DNA of 64,000 nucleotides from Methanolobus sp. Its GTDB lineage: Archaea > Halobacteriota > Methanosarcinia > Methanosarcinales > Methanosarcinaceae. Of this stretch, positions 32,268 through 41,773 are shown one piece after another; within the stretch, counting starts at the first letter, position 1; every line of letters starts with the position of its first letter. Below the pieces are notes generated by a model. That model was not told the origin of the DNA. It worked only from the letters and a program-made list of their open reading frames with translations, and made no database searches. The translations under genes and the position numbers were made by a program. The stretch is from the NCBI GenBank assembly GCA_030154025.1, contig JASKKT010000001.1, positions 28,173 through 92,172 on the forward strand. Direction: 5' to 3'.

Positions 32268-33719
32268 ATGGATGAGACAATGCATTTGCCAGAGAACAAA
32301 AGCAAGATAGTATGTACTATCGGTCCTGCGTCTTCTTCGGAAGAGGTGCTAAGGGAACTGATAATTGAAGGCATGAATGTTGCAAGGCTTAATTTCTCCC
32401 ACGGGGACATCGAAGACCAGCGAGCTGTGATAAGGAGGATACGTCATTTATCGGCTGAGCTGAACAGGGTGGTTGCGATACTGGCAGACCTGCCCGGTCC
32501 CAAGATAAGGGTCGGCACTTTCGAGAAGGAGCCTGTTTTTCTTAAAAAGGGAGAAAAGGTGATCCTTACTTCAAGGGATGTGGTGGGAACCGAAGCCCTG
32601 ATCCCTGTCAACTATGACCGCCTGTCCCACAGCGTACAGGCCGGCAAACCTATCTTCCTTAACGACGGCTTCATCCAGCTGCAATGCACAGGCACGGAGG
32701 GTGAAGATGTCTATTGCGACGTGGTGGTGGGCGGTCCCCTTTCCTCAAACAAGGGCCTCAATCTTCCGGGTGCCAGGATATACATCGATCCTGTTACAAA
32801 AAGGGACCTGGAGATAGTCGACTTTGCACTTGAAGCAGGACTGCATATCTTTGGCGTGTCCTTCATCGAATCGGGGGAAGATATAAGGAAGCTGCGTGAC
32901 CATGCGGCCCGGAAAGGAAAGGAAATATTCATCATATCCAAGATAGAGCGGGAAAAGGCTGTCAGGAACATAGAAAGCATAATGGCTGAGAGTGACGGAA
33001 TCATGATAGCCCGCGGGGATCTCGGGGTGGAGATCCCCATACAGGATGTTCCCATCGTCCAGAAGAACATCATACACAGGGCCAACCTGCTGAGCAAGCC
33101 GGTGATAACAGCAACCCAGATGCTTGAGTCCATGATCGAGAACATCCGTCCCACAAGAGCTGAGGCCACGGATGTTGCGAATGCCATAATCGACGGTACC
33201 GATGCAGTCATGCTCTCAGCAGAGACTGCAGTAGGCAGGCATCCCGTCGAGACCGTCAGGACCATGGTAAGCATAGCCAGGTCAACCGAGGTTTGGAGAG
33301 CCAATACAAAAGAAGGCCTGACACTAATGAAGAAGGCCCTGAACCGGATGAATCCCGGCGTTGAGGATATGATATCCATGCAGGTGAACGACGCCCTGCA
33401 GGTGCTTCCTGTCAGGTATGTGGTGACTCCCACGGTTTCCGGGAAGACCGCGAGAAACGTCTCCCGTTTCAGGCCTGACAGGTGGATACTGGCGTTCAGC
33501 CGCAATCCTCATACATGCGAGCAGCTTGCACTCCAGTATGCCGTACATCCTACGTTTGTCCCAGAGCTTAAGGGTGACTGGGAGAACATGGTCATTGACC
33601 ACCTTAAAAAGTCAGGAGCTGCCGGCCCGGGGGACATGTTCATTCTGACGCAGGGGCAGCCCTCAGGACGCGGCCGGCCAGGAGGCACCAATCTGCTGAA
33701 GTTTATTCACGTGGAATAA
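32268..33719 (+). CDS. pyk: Pyruvate kinase
   Basis: 483 aa; KIVCTIGPASSSEEVLRELI, IMIARGDLGVEIP, KPVITATQMLESMI. Confidence 0.97.
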   Translation: MDETMHLPENKSKIVCTIGPASSSEEVLRELIIEGMNVARLNFSHGDIEDQRAVIRRIRHLSAELNRVVAILADLPGPKIRVGTFEKEPVFLKKGEKVILTSRDVVGTEALIPVNYDRLSHSVQAGKPIFLNDGFIQLQCTGTEGEDVYCDVVVGGPLSSNKGLNLPGARIYIDPVTKRDLEIVDFALEAGLHIFGVSFIESGEDIRKLRDHAARKGKEIFIISKIEREKAVRNIESIMAESDGIMIARGDLGVEIPIQDVPIVQKNIIHRANLLSKPVITATQMLESMIENIRPTRAEATDVANAIIDGTDAVMLSAETAVGRHPVETVRTMVSIARSTEVWRANTKEGLTLMKKALNRMNPGVEDMISMQVNDALQVLPVRYVVTPTVSGKTARNVSRFRPDRWILAFSRNPHTCEQLALQYAVHPTFVPELKGDWENMVIDHLKKSGAAGPGDMFILTQGQPSGRGRPGGTNLLKFIHVE

Positions 33720-33807
33720 AACAAATCTATTTCCATATCTTATTTTTTTATTTTAATCATGTTATATACACAATTATATTTATATATGGATATAGCCATT
33801 CTAATGA

Positions 33808-35619
33808 ATGACTAGTAAAGCGCTGGAACATGAGATCCCTTACCACCGCGAGTTGCATAATGTAATGAAACTATATCCGCTGTTTGTCCGATTTTTCTTG
33901 CTCTTGGTGCTTTTCGGCCTTTTTTTACTGCCGGGAGCATCGTGTGAAGAAAACGTGTATGTCATCGGGATACTTTCCCAAAGAGGTCCGGACCACTCCC
34001 TGAGTACGCTGGCAGGGACTGCAGAGTACCTTTCAGAGGAGGTTCCCGGCTGCAATTTTAAGATAATGCCCCTGGACTATGATGAGATCTTTGATGCCGT
34101 CAGTAGCGAGAGGGTTGACTTTGTCCTGACGGACCCGTTCCTGTACGTGGAACTGGAATCCAGTTACGGAATCAGCAGGATTGCCACCATGAAGAACAGC
34201 TGGGATGGCAATGCCTATACGGAATATGGCGGAGTAATCATTACCAGATCTGATAACAATGAGATCAATGAGCTCAGCGATCTCAGGGGCAAGTCGCTGA
34301 TGGCAGTCGACGAACACTCATTCGGAGGCTTCTGGATAGGTGTGCGGACCATGGAGCAGAATGGTATAGACTACAGGGAGGATCTCAGCAAGATCACATT
34401 CGGAAAAACACACGATGCTGTCATCTATGCAGTCAGGAGCGGAAGTGTGGATGCGGGAATCATCAGGACTGATGTACTGGAGAGGCTGGTTGCTGAAGGG
34501 AAAATTGATATTTCCGACTTCAAGGTCATTAACCAACAGCATTTTGAAGGTTTCCCCTTCCTGCTGAGCACTCAGCTCTATCCGGAGTGGGCCTTCTCAA
34601 AAGTGAGTTCCACACCTCTTGAGCTTGCTGAGGAGGTAACCATTGCACTTCTCAGTATGCCTTCCGAGAATCCCTCCTCTGCCGATGGAAACAATTCCAC
34701 TATACTGGCGGGCAACTATGCAGGATGGACCATACCTCTTGACTATACTCCCGTGCATGAGCTCATGAAGGAGCTGAGACTGGGCCCGTATGAGAATTAT
34801 GGCAGGGTGCCCCTTAACGAAGCAATAGCGCAGCACTGGTACTGGGTGGTTCTCTTTTTCATGCTGCTTGCCATCATCGTTACCTATGACCGCATGACCA
34901 CGGAGAAGATCAAAAAGGCCGAACTGGAGAGGTCAAACAAGCTCAAGGATCTCTTCACCGATATAATGAGGCATGACCTCCTGAACCCTGCAGGTGCTAT
35001 CAAGGGCTTCAATGATGTCCTGTACTTCAAAGAAGAGGATGAAGAAAAAAGGAAGATTATTGAGACAATAGACCGGCAAACCGATAAGCTGATATCCATG
35101 ATAGACTCGGCGGCAAAGCTGGCAAAACTGGAATCTTTCCATGAGCTGGAACTCCGTAACAGTGACCTTGGGATCATATTGAAGAATGTTGCCGAAAGCT
35201 TTGACCACAGCCTGAAGGAAAAAGATATTACACTGGAACTTACGACCCCCGGCAAATATCCTTCCAAGGTCAACGAAATAATCGAAGAGGTATTCTCGAA
35301 CCTTCTATCGAACTCCATCAAGTACAGTCCTGCTGGAAGCAAGGTCAAAGTGGAGATAATCGATGCAGGGTCCTACTGGAAAGTCTACGTAATAGACAGC
35401 GGTGACGGGGTGGCTGACGAGAACAAGTTACGCATATTCGAACGCTTCACCAGGGCTGACAGGAAAGGTATAAAAGGATCAGGTCTCGGACTTGCTATCG
35501 TTAAAAGGATAATCGAGCTGCATAACGGGTTTGTTGGCGTGAATGACAATCCGGAAGGTAAAGGCTCTGTATTCTGGGTCGCCCTGAAAAAGTACGATCA
35601 TACCTCATCCCACAACTGA
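33808..35619 (+). CDS. Sensor histidine kinase with PhnD-type periplasmic-binding sensor domain
   Basis: 603 aa; signal/TM, phosphate/phosphonate-binding-like domain, TM, MRHDLLNPAGAIKGF H-box, GSGLGLAIVKRIIELHNG; true start may be 33865. Confidence 0.9.
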   Translation: MTSKALEHEIPYHRELHNVMKLYPLFVRFFLLLVLFGLFLLPGASCEENVYVIGILSQRGPDHSLSTLAGTAEYLSEEVPGCNFKIMPLDYDEIFDAVSSERVDFVLTDPFLYVELESSYGISRIATMKNSWDGNAYTEYGGVIITRSDNNEINELSDLRGKSLMAVDEHSFGGFWIGVRTMEQNGIDYREDLSKITFGKTHDAVIYAVRSGSVDAGIIRTDVLERLVAEGKIDISDFKVINQQHFEGFPFLLSTQLYPEWAFSKVSSTPLELAEEVTIALLSMPSENPSSADGNNSTILAGNYAGWTIPLDYTPVHELMKELRLGPYENYGRVPLNEAIAQHWYWVVLFFMLLAIIVTYDRMTTEKIKKAELERSNKLKDLFTDIMRHDLLNPAGAIKGFNDVLYFKEEDEEKRKIIETIDRQTDKLISMIDSAAKLAKLESFHELELRNSDLGIILKNVAESFDHSLKEKDITLELTTPGKYPSKVNEIIEEVFSNLLSNSIKYSPAGSKVKVEIIDAGSYWKVYVIDSGDGVADENKLRIFERFTRADRKGIKGSGLGLAIVKRIIELHNGFVGVNDNPEGKGSVFWVALKKYDHTSSHN

Positions 35620-35628
35620 TATACGCGC

Positions 35629-36609
35629 TCAGTCTGCCTTTCTCAGCACTATGGACCCGTCACGCATACGCACTTCTATATATTTTTCCTTTTCAGGTTC
35701 GAGCTCATACTTGTTGTAGAGTCCAGCATCTATCCTGCCCGCATCCATTATCCTGCGCATGAGCGCAACATCTTCCTTTCCCATCCTGACCTTTGCAACA
35801 GGGGAGTTTGTCTTTACCCTGCTTCTGGAATATATTGTCCCGCCGCTCATACCTGCTCCGATATAGCCTCTGGCGTTCTTGAAGGCAAGAACACCACTTT
35901 TCATGTAGGCGCCTGCGAACTCACCCACATTTCCAAGGACTGCCACTGTTCCGCCGTCAAGGTGTGATCCAGTGTTCATGCCCGCATCCCCGTTGACGAT
36001 TATTGTGCCCTCACGCATGAGCACGCCTGTACCATTATGTGCTCTGCCCTCGATCCGTATGGTTGCGGGTCTGTTGCAGCGTGCACCCACCGTGGCCCTG
36101 AGGATGCTGTCATTGAGCAAAAGCGTGTTGTTCTCCGGGTCGAACATGTTCAACAGCAGGACATCGTCTCCTGGTCCGCTGCATACAATATCTGTTATGG
36201 AACGGAACTTACGATATCCACTGACATCTGACCTTACCTCAATGATATTGCCGAAGGGTTCGCTTATGCTGCCTGCAACATATAGTGCCCCGGCGACCAT
36301 GCCCATGCCGGCTTCAGGCCCTACGTCTCCCTCCACGAAAACACGGCCTGCACTCTCCATGCCGCCGCTCCCGCCCATATGCTGCAGGTCAGCCCCCATG
36401 CTATAGGCGAAGTTTTTGCCCACATTCCCTTTGATACGGACATCGTCCCCGCTTTTCAGCGCCAGTACAAGGTCACGGTATGTAAGTTCAGTGTCTTTCT
36501 GGAAAGGGGTCACACTGTCCGGGTCCAGTAGCCGGTTGTGCCAGTGGAAATTGAAGGTGTAATCCAGCAGGTAGTCTGTGTTCTCTGTTATCTCTATTTC
36601 GACAGGCAT
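35629..36609 (-). CDS. GXGXG-domain protein (glutamate synthase alpha C-terminal / FwdC-like)
   Basis: MPVEIEITENTDYLLDYTFNFHWHNRLLDP...repeated GxGxxG beta-helix; start trimmed to 36609. Confidence 0.8.
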   Translation of the reverse strand: MPVEIEITENTDYLLDYTFNFHWHNRLLDPDSVTPFQKDTELTYRDLVLALKSGDDVRIKGNVGKNFAYSMGADLQHMGGSGGMESAGRVFVEGDVGPEAGMGMVAGALYVAGSISEPFGNIIEVRSDVSGYRKFRSITDIVCSGPGDDVLLLNMFDPENNTLLLNDSILRATVGARCNRPATIRIEGRAHNGTGVLMREGTIIVNGDAGMNTGSHLDGGTVAVLGNVGEFAGAYMKSGVLAFKNARGYIGAGMSGGTIYSRSRVKTNSPVAKVRMGKEDVALMRRIMDAGRIDAGLYNKYELEPEKEKYIEVRMRDGSIVLRKAD

Positions 36610-36614
36610 CTTAA

Positions 36615-36983
36615 TTATCCATGTATCAGCTTTGGAAGGCAGTGTGTGCATACCCATATGCTCTCCATCCTGTGCCTGACGGGCATAAGATAAGCGTTCT
36701 CTTCCCCGCAGTCGCAACTGAAACACCTGATGGACGTGTCGGTCTTTTTGGGCTGCGCATGGGCTTTTTCCGGGTTGAATTCCAGTGTCTGCCTCTGTTC
36801 AATGGATATTGCCCCGACCGGACACAGCCCTATGCAGAATCCCATGCCATCGCACAGCTCATCGGAAACCACTTTCGCCTTGCCGTTGACAAGCTCTATC
36901 GCCCCTTCTGCGCATGGGGATATGCATTTTCCGCATCCTGTACATTTCTCTTCATCGATCTTGACGATTGATCTTTTAACCAT
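36615..36983 (-). CDS. 4Fe-4S ferredoxin-domain protein
   Basis: MVKRSIVKIDEEKCTGCGKCISPCAEGAI...LCDGMGFCIGLCPVGAI; start trimmed to 36983. Confidence 0.92.
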   Translation of the reverse strand: MVKRSIVKIDEEKCTGCGKCISPCAEGAIELVNGKAKVVSDELCDGMGFCIGLCPVGAISIEQRQTLEFNPEKAHAQPKKTDTSIRCFSCDCGEENAYLMPVRHRMESIWVCTHCLPKLIHG

Positions 36984-37029
36984 AACGAACTCCCCGGGAA
37001 CATCAGTGATGTGTTCCCTCAACCAGTTT

Positions 37030-37047
37030 TATATTAGCATTGGTAAT
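37030..37047. repeat. att site copy (left)
   Basis: tatattagcattggtaat identical to 45302-45319. Confidence 0.88.
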
Positions 37048-37160
37048 CCTTAATAAAGGTTTGTATTATTTTTCCTAATCTTTCATCTTATCCAAGATTA
37101 GAACAATATTATTATACCTTTTAATATGTAATTGCATATTAATATTAGGGTGTTAGAATC

Positions 37161-37328
37161 ATGCCAAAGTTACAGCAAGTTAGAAACCAATATACTTTAA
37201 CAATCCCCCCGGAGATAGTTGAGCTTGAAGGGTGGACCAAAGGCCAGGAAATTAAGCTCCGCAGGATCTCCGCGAAGGGTGAAGAGTACATAGCTCTGAT
37301 TCCGACAAATGGAAATAGGAAGGAATAA
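37161..37328 (+). CDS. AbrB/SpoVT-like DNA-binding protein
   Basis: 55 aa; MPKLQQVRNQYTLTIPPEIVELEGWTKGQEIKL (not in ORF track because short). Confidence 0.75.
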   Translation: MPKLQQVRNQYTLTIPPEIVELEGWTKGQEIKLRRISAKGEEYIALIPTNGNRKE

Positions 37329-37349
37329 ACGTTAAGGCATAATTATTTA

Positions 37350-37553
37350 TTGATAAAAGAGTATTCTCAATCAATGGCTGTAAATACTCATCCACACTCA
37401 ATATCAAAAAAATGCCATTCAAAAGCTATTGCTCTTGACCCGGTGCCTTTGAGTCAAAAAACAATTAAGCGTATAGAGGAAGCAAAGAGAGACCTGAAAG
37501 AAGGTAATGTTTGCACCCTTGAAGAGCTTAAAGCCGAACTCGGAATAGAATGA
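37350..37553 (+). CDS. RelB-like antitoxin
   Basis: 67 aa; LSQKTIKRIEEAKRDLKEGNVCTLEELKAELGIE; overlaps the toxin ATG by 4 bp. Confidence 0.8.
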   Translation: MIKEYSQSMAVNTHPHSISKKCHSKAIALDPVPLSQKTIKRIEEAKRDLKEGNVCTLEELKAELGIE

Positions 37554-37840
37554 CCTATAAAGGAATTTTTACTACTGCTTTTAAAAAAGACTTAAAGGCA
37601 CTAAATAAGAAGCATCCTAAAGAAGTAAAACAAATTGTTCATTCTATTGAAAATATAATCTTAGTCAATCCTTTTACTGCCGATACTAAACAGTTGCAGT
37701 GTTTTGAGCATTATAGGTATCGAATAGGGAAATATAGAATTGTGTTTGATTTCACAGATGCAAACACGATTGTTTTTCTTGCGGTTGATCATAGATCGAC
37801 AATCTATGATAAGTTAAGACAAAGGTTTAATAAATGCTAA
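37550..37840 (+). CDS. RelE/ParE-family toxin
   Basis: 96 aa; FKKDLKALNKKHPKEVKQIVHSIENI...YRYRIGKYRIVFDF...VFLAVDHRSTIYDKL. Confidence 0.9.
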   Translation: MTYKGIFTTAFKKDLKALNKKHPKEVKQIVHSIENIILVNPFTADTKQLQCFEHYRYRIGKYRIVFDFTDANTIVFLAVDHRSTIYDKLRQRFNKC

Positions 37841-37862
37841 AATCCCCACTGCAGCGGGATTT
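37840..37862 (+). terminator. Hairpin after relE
   Basis: aaatccc ... gggattt followed by T-rich sequence. Confidence 0.5.
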
Positions 37863-38750
37863 ATTACCCTTTTGTTATAACTATTGTCTTCTCATCCTTC
37901 CGGGCAAAGCAAACCGGATATCCGGCATTTCCGAAATCATCAGGTAAGAGTATAGCCTTTTGTTTGCCTACCTGGATTATCTGCCTAACTGCCATCCTTT
38001 GCAGCACGGGTTTTATTATAAACCCTTTAAGTGACTATATAGATATTTTTAAAATATATAGTTCCTTAACTGCCTGTTTACTCGGCTATAAAATAAATAT
38101 CAGGATAAGACTACCGTTAGAAAACACACAATTTAAGTATCTTTTTAATACTTGCTTATTGGCTTGCTGTTGCAGCTTCCTGGATGACTATACATTCGCA
38201 TAATGCGTTTAGTCATGAAGGAGGGTCTACCGCCTCCCACACGATAGTACCTATAATACCCTTGAAAAAGTGTTTAGTTAGTCGGCCTTTAATATTGATG
38301 TTGTTATAGAGTAAGATGCAATACAGGCACATTAAGAGTAAATGCAACATTAAGTATCTTGTACTAAAAGGTAATTACATTATGGCAACTATCCTTAAAA
38401 GGATGGCATTACAACCGGAACAAGCGGAAGTAATTTTATTATACATATATAAGCCAAGGCAAAACAGCAGCCCTCAGGCAATTGATAAGCCCATCCAACC
38501 TATGACTACTGCCGGATAGTTCCGGGAATACTCCAATAGAATCCACATAGTACAGGGACGGCAACAACGGCAGCTATGTAATGAACCTATATAATAGTAA
38601 CAAAACAAGATAGCTGCAAGCACTCCCATAGTTGCTTTAACTAGGTGGCTTTGCTGGATATTTCTGGAAATCTCCTAAGAAATCCCCGGAGTTAAGGATA
38701 TCTCTTTTGCTCCAGGAATCAAAGATTGAGACTCTGTCAGGACAGGAACC

Positions 38751-40088
38751 TTATTTAAGCCTCGCTTTCAGTCTTTCGAGGTTTGCCCGTTTGTCTGCAT
38801 AGTACCGGGGACTAACACAATTAATACACCTGGGGTCCGGCTTACACACATTCAGCTCCCGGATAGATACACCCTTCGGATATCCTGTGTTGTCGTTGGC
38901 TCGCAGTTTGTCGCAGGTGGCTACTTTCATTCTAGCATAGTTTGACTTAAACACGTTGCTGGTGGTGGCTCCCCACTTCCTAGCGGTGCTTTCAAAGATT
39001 GATCTTGCCTGATCTTCCGGGATTCCCATTTGTCCCATGAACGTCGCTATAAATGCAAGTGCTCGCGTCCTGCCCTCCCCGCAGGAAGGTAAAGCCAGTA
39101 TGTTCTTTATGCAAGGTGGCCAGCTCTCGCAGGGGACCGGGGTGTTTGACATGTCCTTATCCTTGTCGAAGTGTCCCGGCTTCCCTTCTGCCCTGGAATA
39201 CCCGCCCTTGTTTGCTTCATGCTCTGCCTTTTCCAAATATGGCCTGAGGAATTGAAGGAGCTTATTATCATTATCAAAACTCCTGTACCACTCGTTCCCG
39301 GATTCTATAACCTCTCTTGATAATGGCAACCTTGCCCTATCAAAGTCTATGATGATCTTGTCCGGGTTTAATGGGATTACCGCGTAAGGGTGTTTCAGGT
39401 GAATACTGAATAAGGACTTAAAGACTCTCTTGGAATTGTTCAGGCTGTCCGGCTTCACCTTCCCTATGTGCTCAGGGTGCAGTTTAAAGAACTCTTCCCG
39501 GATATTGTCAATTACAAAGCCGTAAGCGTCCAGCAGGACAGTAAGGTAATGTTCCCATTCATTTGAAACTGTGTACCGCCTGAAATAGTCCTCTAATACG
39601 CTGTGGTGCAATAGCACATAGATTCCACCACCTGAAAAAAGCACATGAACGCTGTTAGGTGCATACTGCCTTAGTTTGTCGGTGTAGAATTGGCCCATAT
39701 CTTCTACTGCCTTTTTGACTTCCGGGTCGTGTATATTGCAGCCGTGCCCCTTGTCAATGTCAACGCCTAAAGTATAGCCTTGTGTGTACTGCCTGCTTAT
39801 CAATGGGCTCTCTTCCCCGTCCGTTACTTTGTTGTAGTCTATGTCATAGATTCGCCTGTCAAATAGGTTAAGGGTCCAATAGAGTGTTCTATGTGCCTTG
39901 ATTATCGCGGTGTAGTCCTCTACCTGTCCGAGATTATACGCCTTCTTCTTCTCGGATTCCTGTTTATACCAGCCGTGTCCGTCACCATTGCCCCACCTGG
40001 AATAAGTCCCTTCGCGGGAAATGGAAAGGATTGTATCCCTGATCTCTGGCCGGTTGTAATGCTCATAGGTCCATGAAGTAACGGTCAT
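38751..40088 (-). CDS. Archaeo-eukaryotic primase (AEP)-like protein with C-terminal Cys cluster (PriS-PriL-like fusion)
   Basis: 445 aa; GYTLGVDIDKG (DxD), HVLFSGGGIYVLLHH, RVFKSLFSIHLKHPYAVIPL; Cys at PPCIKN, TCDKLR, CKPDPRCINC. Confidence 0.8.
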   Translation of the reverse strand: MTVTSWTYEHYNRPEIRDTILSISREGTYSRWGNGDGHGWYKQESEKKKAYNLGQVEDYTAIIKAHRTLYWTLNLFDRRIYDIDYNKVTDGEESPLISRQYTQGYTLGVDIDKGHGCNIHDPEVKKAVEDMGQFYTDKLRQYAPNSVHVLFSGGGIYVLLHHSVLEDYFRRYTVSNEWEHYLTVLLDAYGFVIDNIREEFFKLHPEHIGKVKPDSLNNSKRVFKSLFSIHLKHPYAVIPLNPDKIIIDFDRARLPLSREVIESGNEWYRSFDNDNKLLQFLRPYLEKAEHEANKGGYSRAEGKPGHFDKDKDMSNTPVPCESWPPCIKNILALPSCGEGRTRALAFIATFMGQMGIPEDQARSIFESTARKWGATTSNVFKSNYARMKVATCDKLRANDNTGYPKGVSIRELNVCKPDPRCINCVSPRYYADKRANLERLKARLK

Positions 40089-41614
40089 GCAACCACCGCC
40101 GGAAGGCTGAAATTGTATCCGGTGTCCTTCACAAGATAAAGCTCGTCAATTGCCCGGGTGACTCCCACATAGAACACTCTGGCCTCTGAATTGCCGCGCC
40201 TTGCCGCCTTCTGCAGGTTGGTAGTAATGCCAGTGTGCAGAAATACTCGGCTTGCTTCAAGTCCCTTGCTTGCATGTATTGTGAGTATGGATGTATTGAT
40301 ATCTTCCGGGGATATTCTCCGGTTGAAACGTGCCAGTGCGTTGTTTATTTTGGCTGTCTTTAATTCCCCTGCTCGGCTCATATATGAAACTGGGTTTTTT
40401 GAGAGCAGGATATCATAGAGTTTATCTGATACCATGCCTTCCCCGCCTGGGAATTGTGGTACATTCAGGCTTTTAATTTTGTCTTGTGTTGCTGTCCGTG
40501 TTTTTCCACCGTTAAATAGCTCGTTGGGGTAGTGTTCGGATAGTGTCAGGATTTCACTGGGTTTAAGCGCGTTTCCAGCTCTTGCCGATATTATAGCATT
40601 GGTTGCTTCTATGTCATGCAGTGACCATCCATTTATCCCGGTCCACAATATCCCGCTTTCCGCTAGAAGGTGAGTTATAGCAGGTGCTTGGTAGTTCGAT
40701 CTTACTAAATGGAAAACTGGCTTTCCCGGCCCGCCTTCCCACACGTCGCGCATATTCATATATTCCCTGTGTGTTACTCGCCTGATTATTCCGGGATGTG
40801 TGCCGGTTTCAATTACAGGGGAACTTATACCGCACGTTTTTGTTATTGCCTTTGCATACTGCCATATTGCACTAGATAGCCGGTGTGACTTAGGAAGGGT
40901 GATCTTCTCACCGTCAAATGAATTAAAGTATTTCGGATCTGCGCCCCAGAAGTCATATATTGCCTGCATTGGATCACCTGCTATAATTACGTGCTTGATC
41001 TCTCCGGCCCACATTTTAAATATGTCATGCTGAAGAGTGGTTAAGTCTTGGAACTCGTCCACCATCAAAACATCTACATCAGGCACTAGAGAATCATTCT
41101 TTACCTGCTGGAGCATGTCGGTAAAATCAAGCTTGCTATTCTCCTGTTTCCAGTCTTTATATGCCTTGATTGCTTCGATTGCTCTTTGTGGTGACATTTT
41201 TACATCCCTCCAGCCTGGATATTCCACTATCTTGCTTAACGGTGTGCCGGTATTCGCCAGCCAGGAAATGCACTCTATAAGGGAACTACCGGGATTGTCT
41301 GTAAATTCGCCATTACTAAATGCGATCTTATAGCCGGTTGCCTTGTTGAAGTCCTCTATATCCTTACTCTCTATCAGTTCACCGTATCCCTTCCCACCTA
41401 GCAGGCCATAGCATACGCCGTGAATTGTATTTACGGTGTCTTTTCTGATTTCCTGGCCCGTTACCTCGGATAGTCTGTGCCTGATATTGTCGGCTGTGTC
41501 CCTGCTGAAGGTTGTCATCAGTATTCGATTATCTTTATTTAGTCTGATATACTCCCCGCGCAAATAATGGGTCTTTCCGCTACCAGGTGCCCCTAATATC
41601 GCACGTCTCGTCAC
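40085..41614 (-). CDS. UvrD/Rep-like superfamily 1 helicase
   Basis: 509 aa; Walker A GAPGSGKTHYLRGEY, DVLMVDEFQDLTTLQ, ILTIHASKGLEASRVFL, RVFYVGVTRAIDELYLV. Confidence 0.92.
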   Translation of the reverse strand: MTRRAILGAPGSGKTHYLRGEYIRLNKDNRILMTTFSRDTADNIRHRLSEVTGQEIRKDTVNTIHGVCYGLLGGKGYGELIESKDIEDFNKATGYKIAFSNGEFTDNPGSSLIECISWLANTGTPLSKIVEYPGWRDVKMSPQRAIEAIKAYKDWKQENSKLDFTDMLQQVKNDSLVPDVDVLMVDEFQDLTTLQHDIFKMWAGEIKHVIIAGDPMQAIYDFWGADPKYFNSFDGEKITLPKSHRLSSAIWQYAKAITKTCGISSPVIETGTHPGIIRRVTHREYMNMRDVWEGGPGKPVFHLVRSNYQAPAITHLLAESGILWTGINGWSLHDIEATNAIISARAGNALKPSEILTLSEHYPNELFNGGKTRTATQDKIKSLNVPQFPGGEGMVSDKLYDILLSKNPVSYMSRAGELKTAKINNALARFNRRISPEDINTSILTIHASKGLEASRVFLHTGITTNLQKAARRGNSEARVFYVGVTRAIDELYLVKDTGYNFSLPAVVA

Positions 41615-41629
41615 GCTTCACACCCCACA

Positions 41630-41760
41630 AGGGCACAGGGGGAACAGGGTATAAGGGGAGGGGTGTGCCCTCAAAAACGCTAGCACTATATACACAGGGC
41701 ACAAGGGCACATGGGTAACGCGAGTATTTAGTGTAAAAGGTATCGTATATAGTGTGCCCT
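41630..41760. repeat. Iteron-like cluster: five copies of AGGGCACA (3 direct, 2 inverted)
   Basis: AGGGCACA at 41630-41637, 41696-41703, 41704-41711; TGTGCCCT at 41664-41671, 41753-41760. Confidence 0.75.
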
Positions 41761-41773
41761 GAATCCCAGACAT

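Noticed and set aside
32711-33505. 264-aa reverse-strand ORF
   Set aside because: Antisense to pyk; no domain signal.
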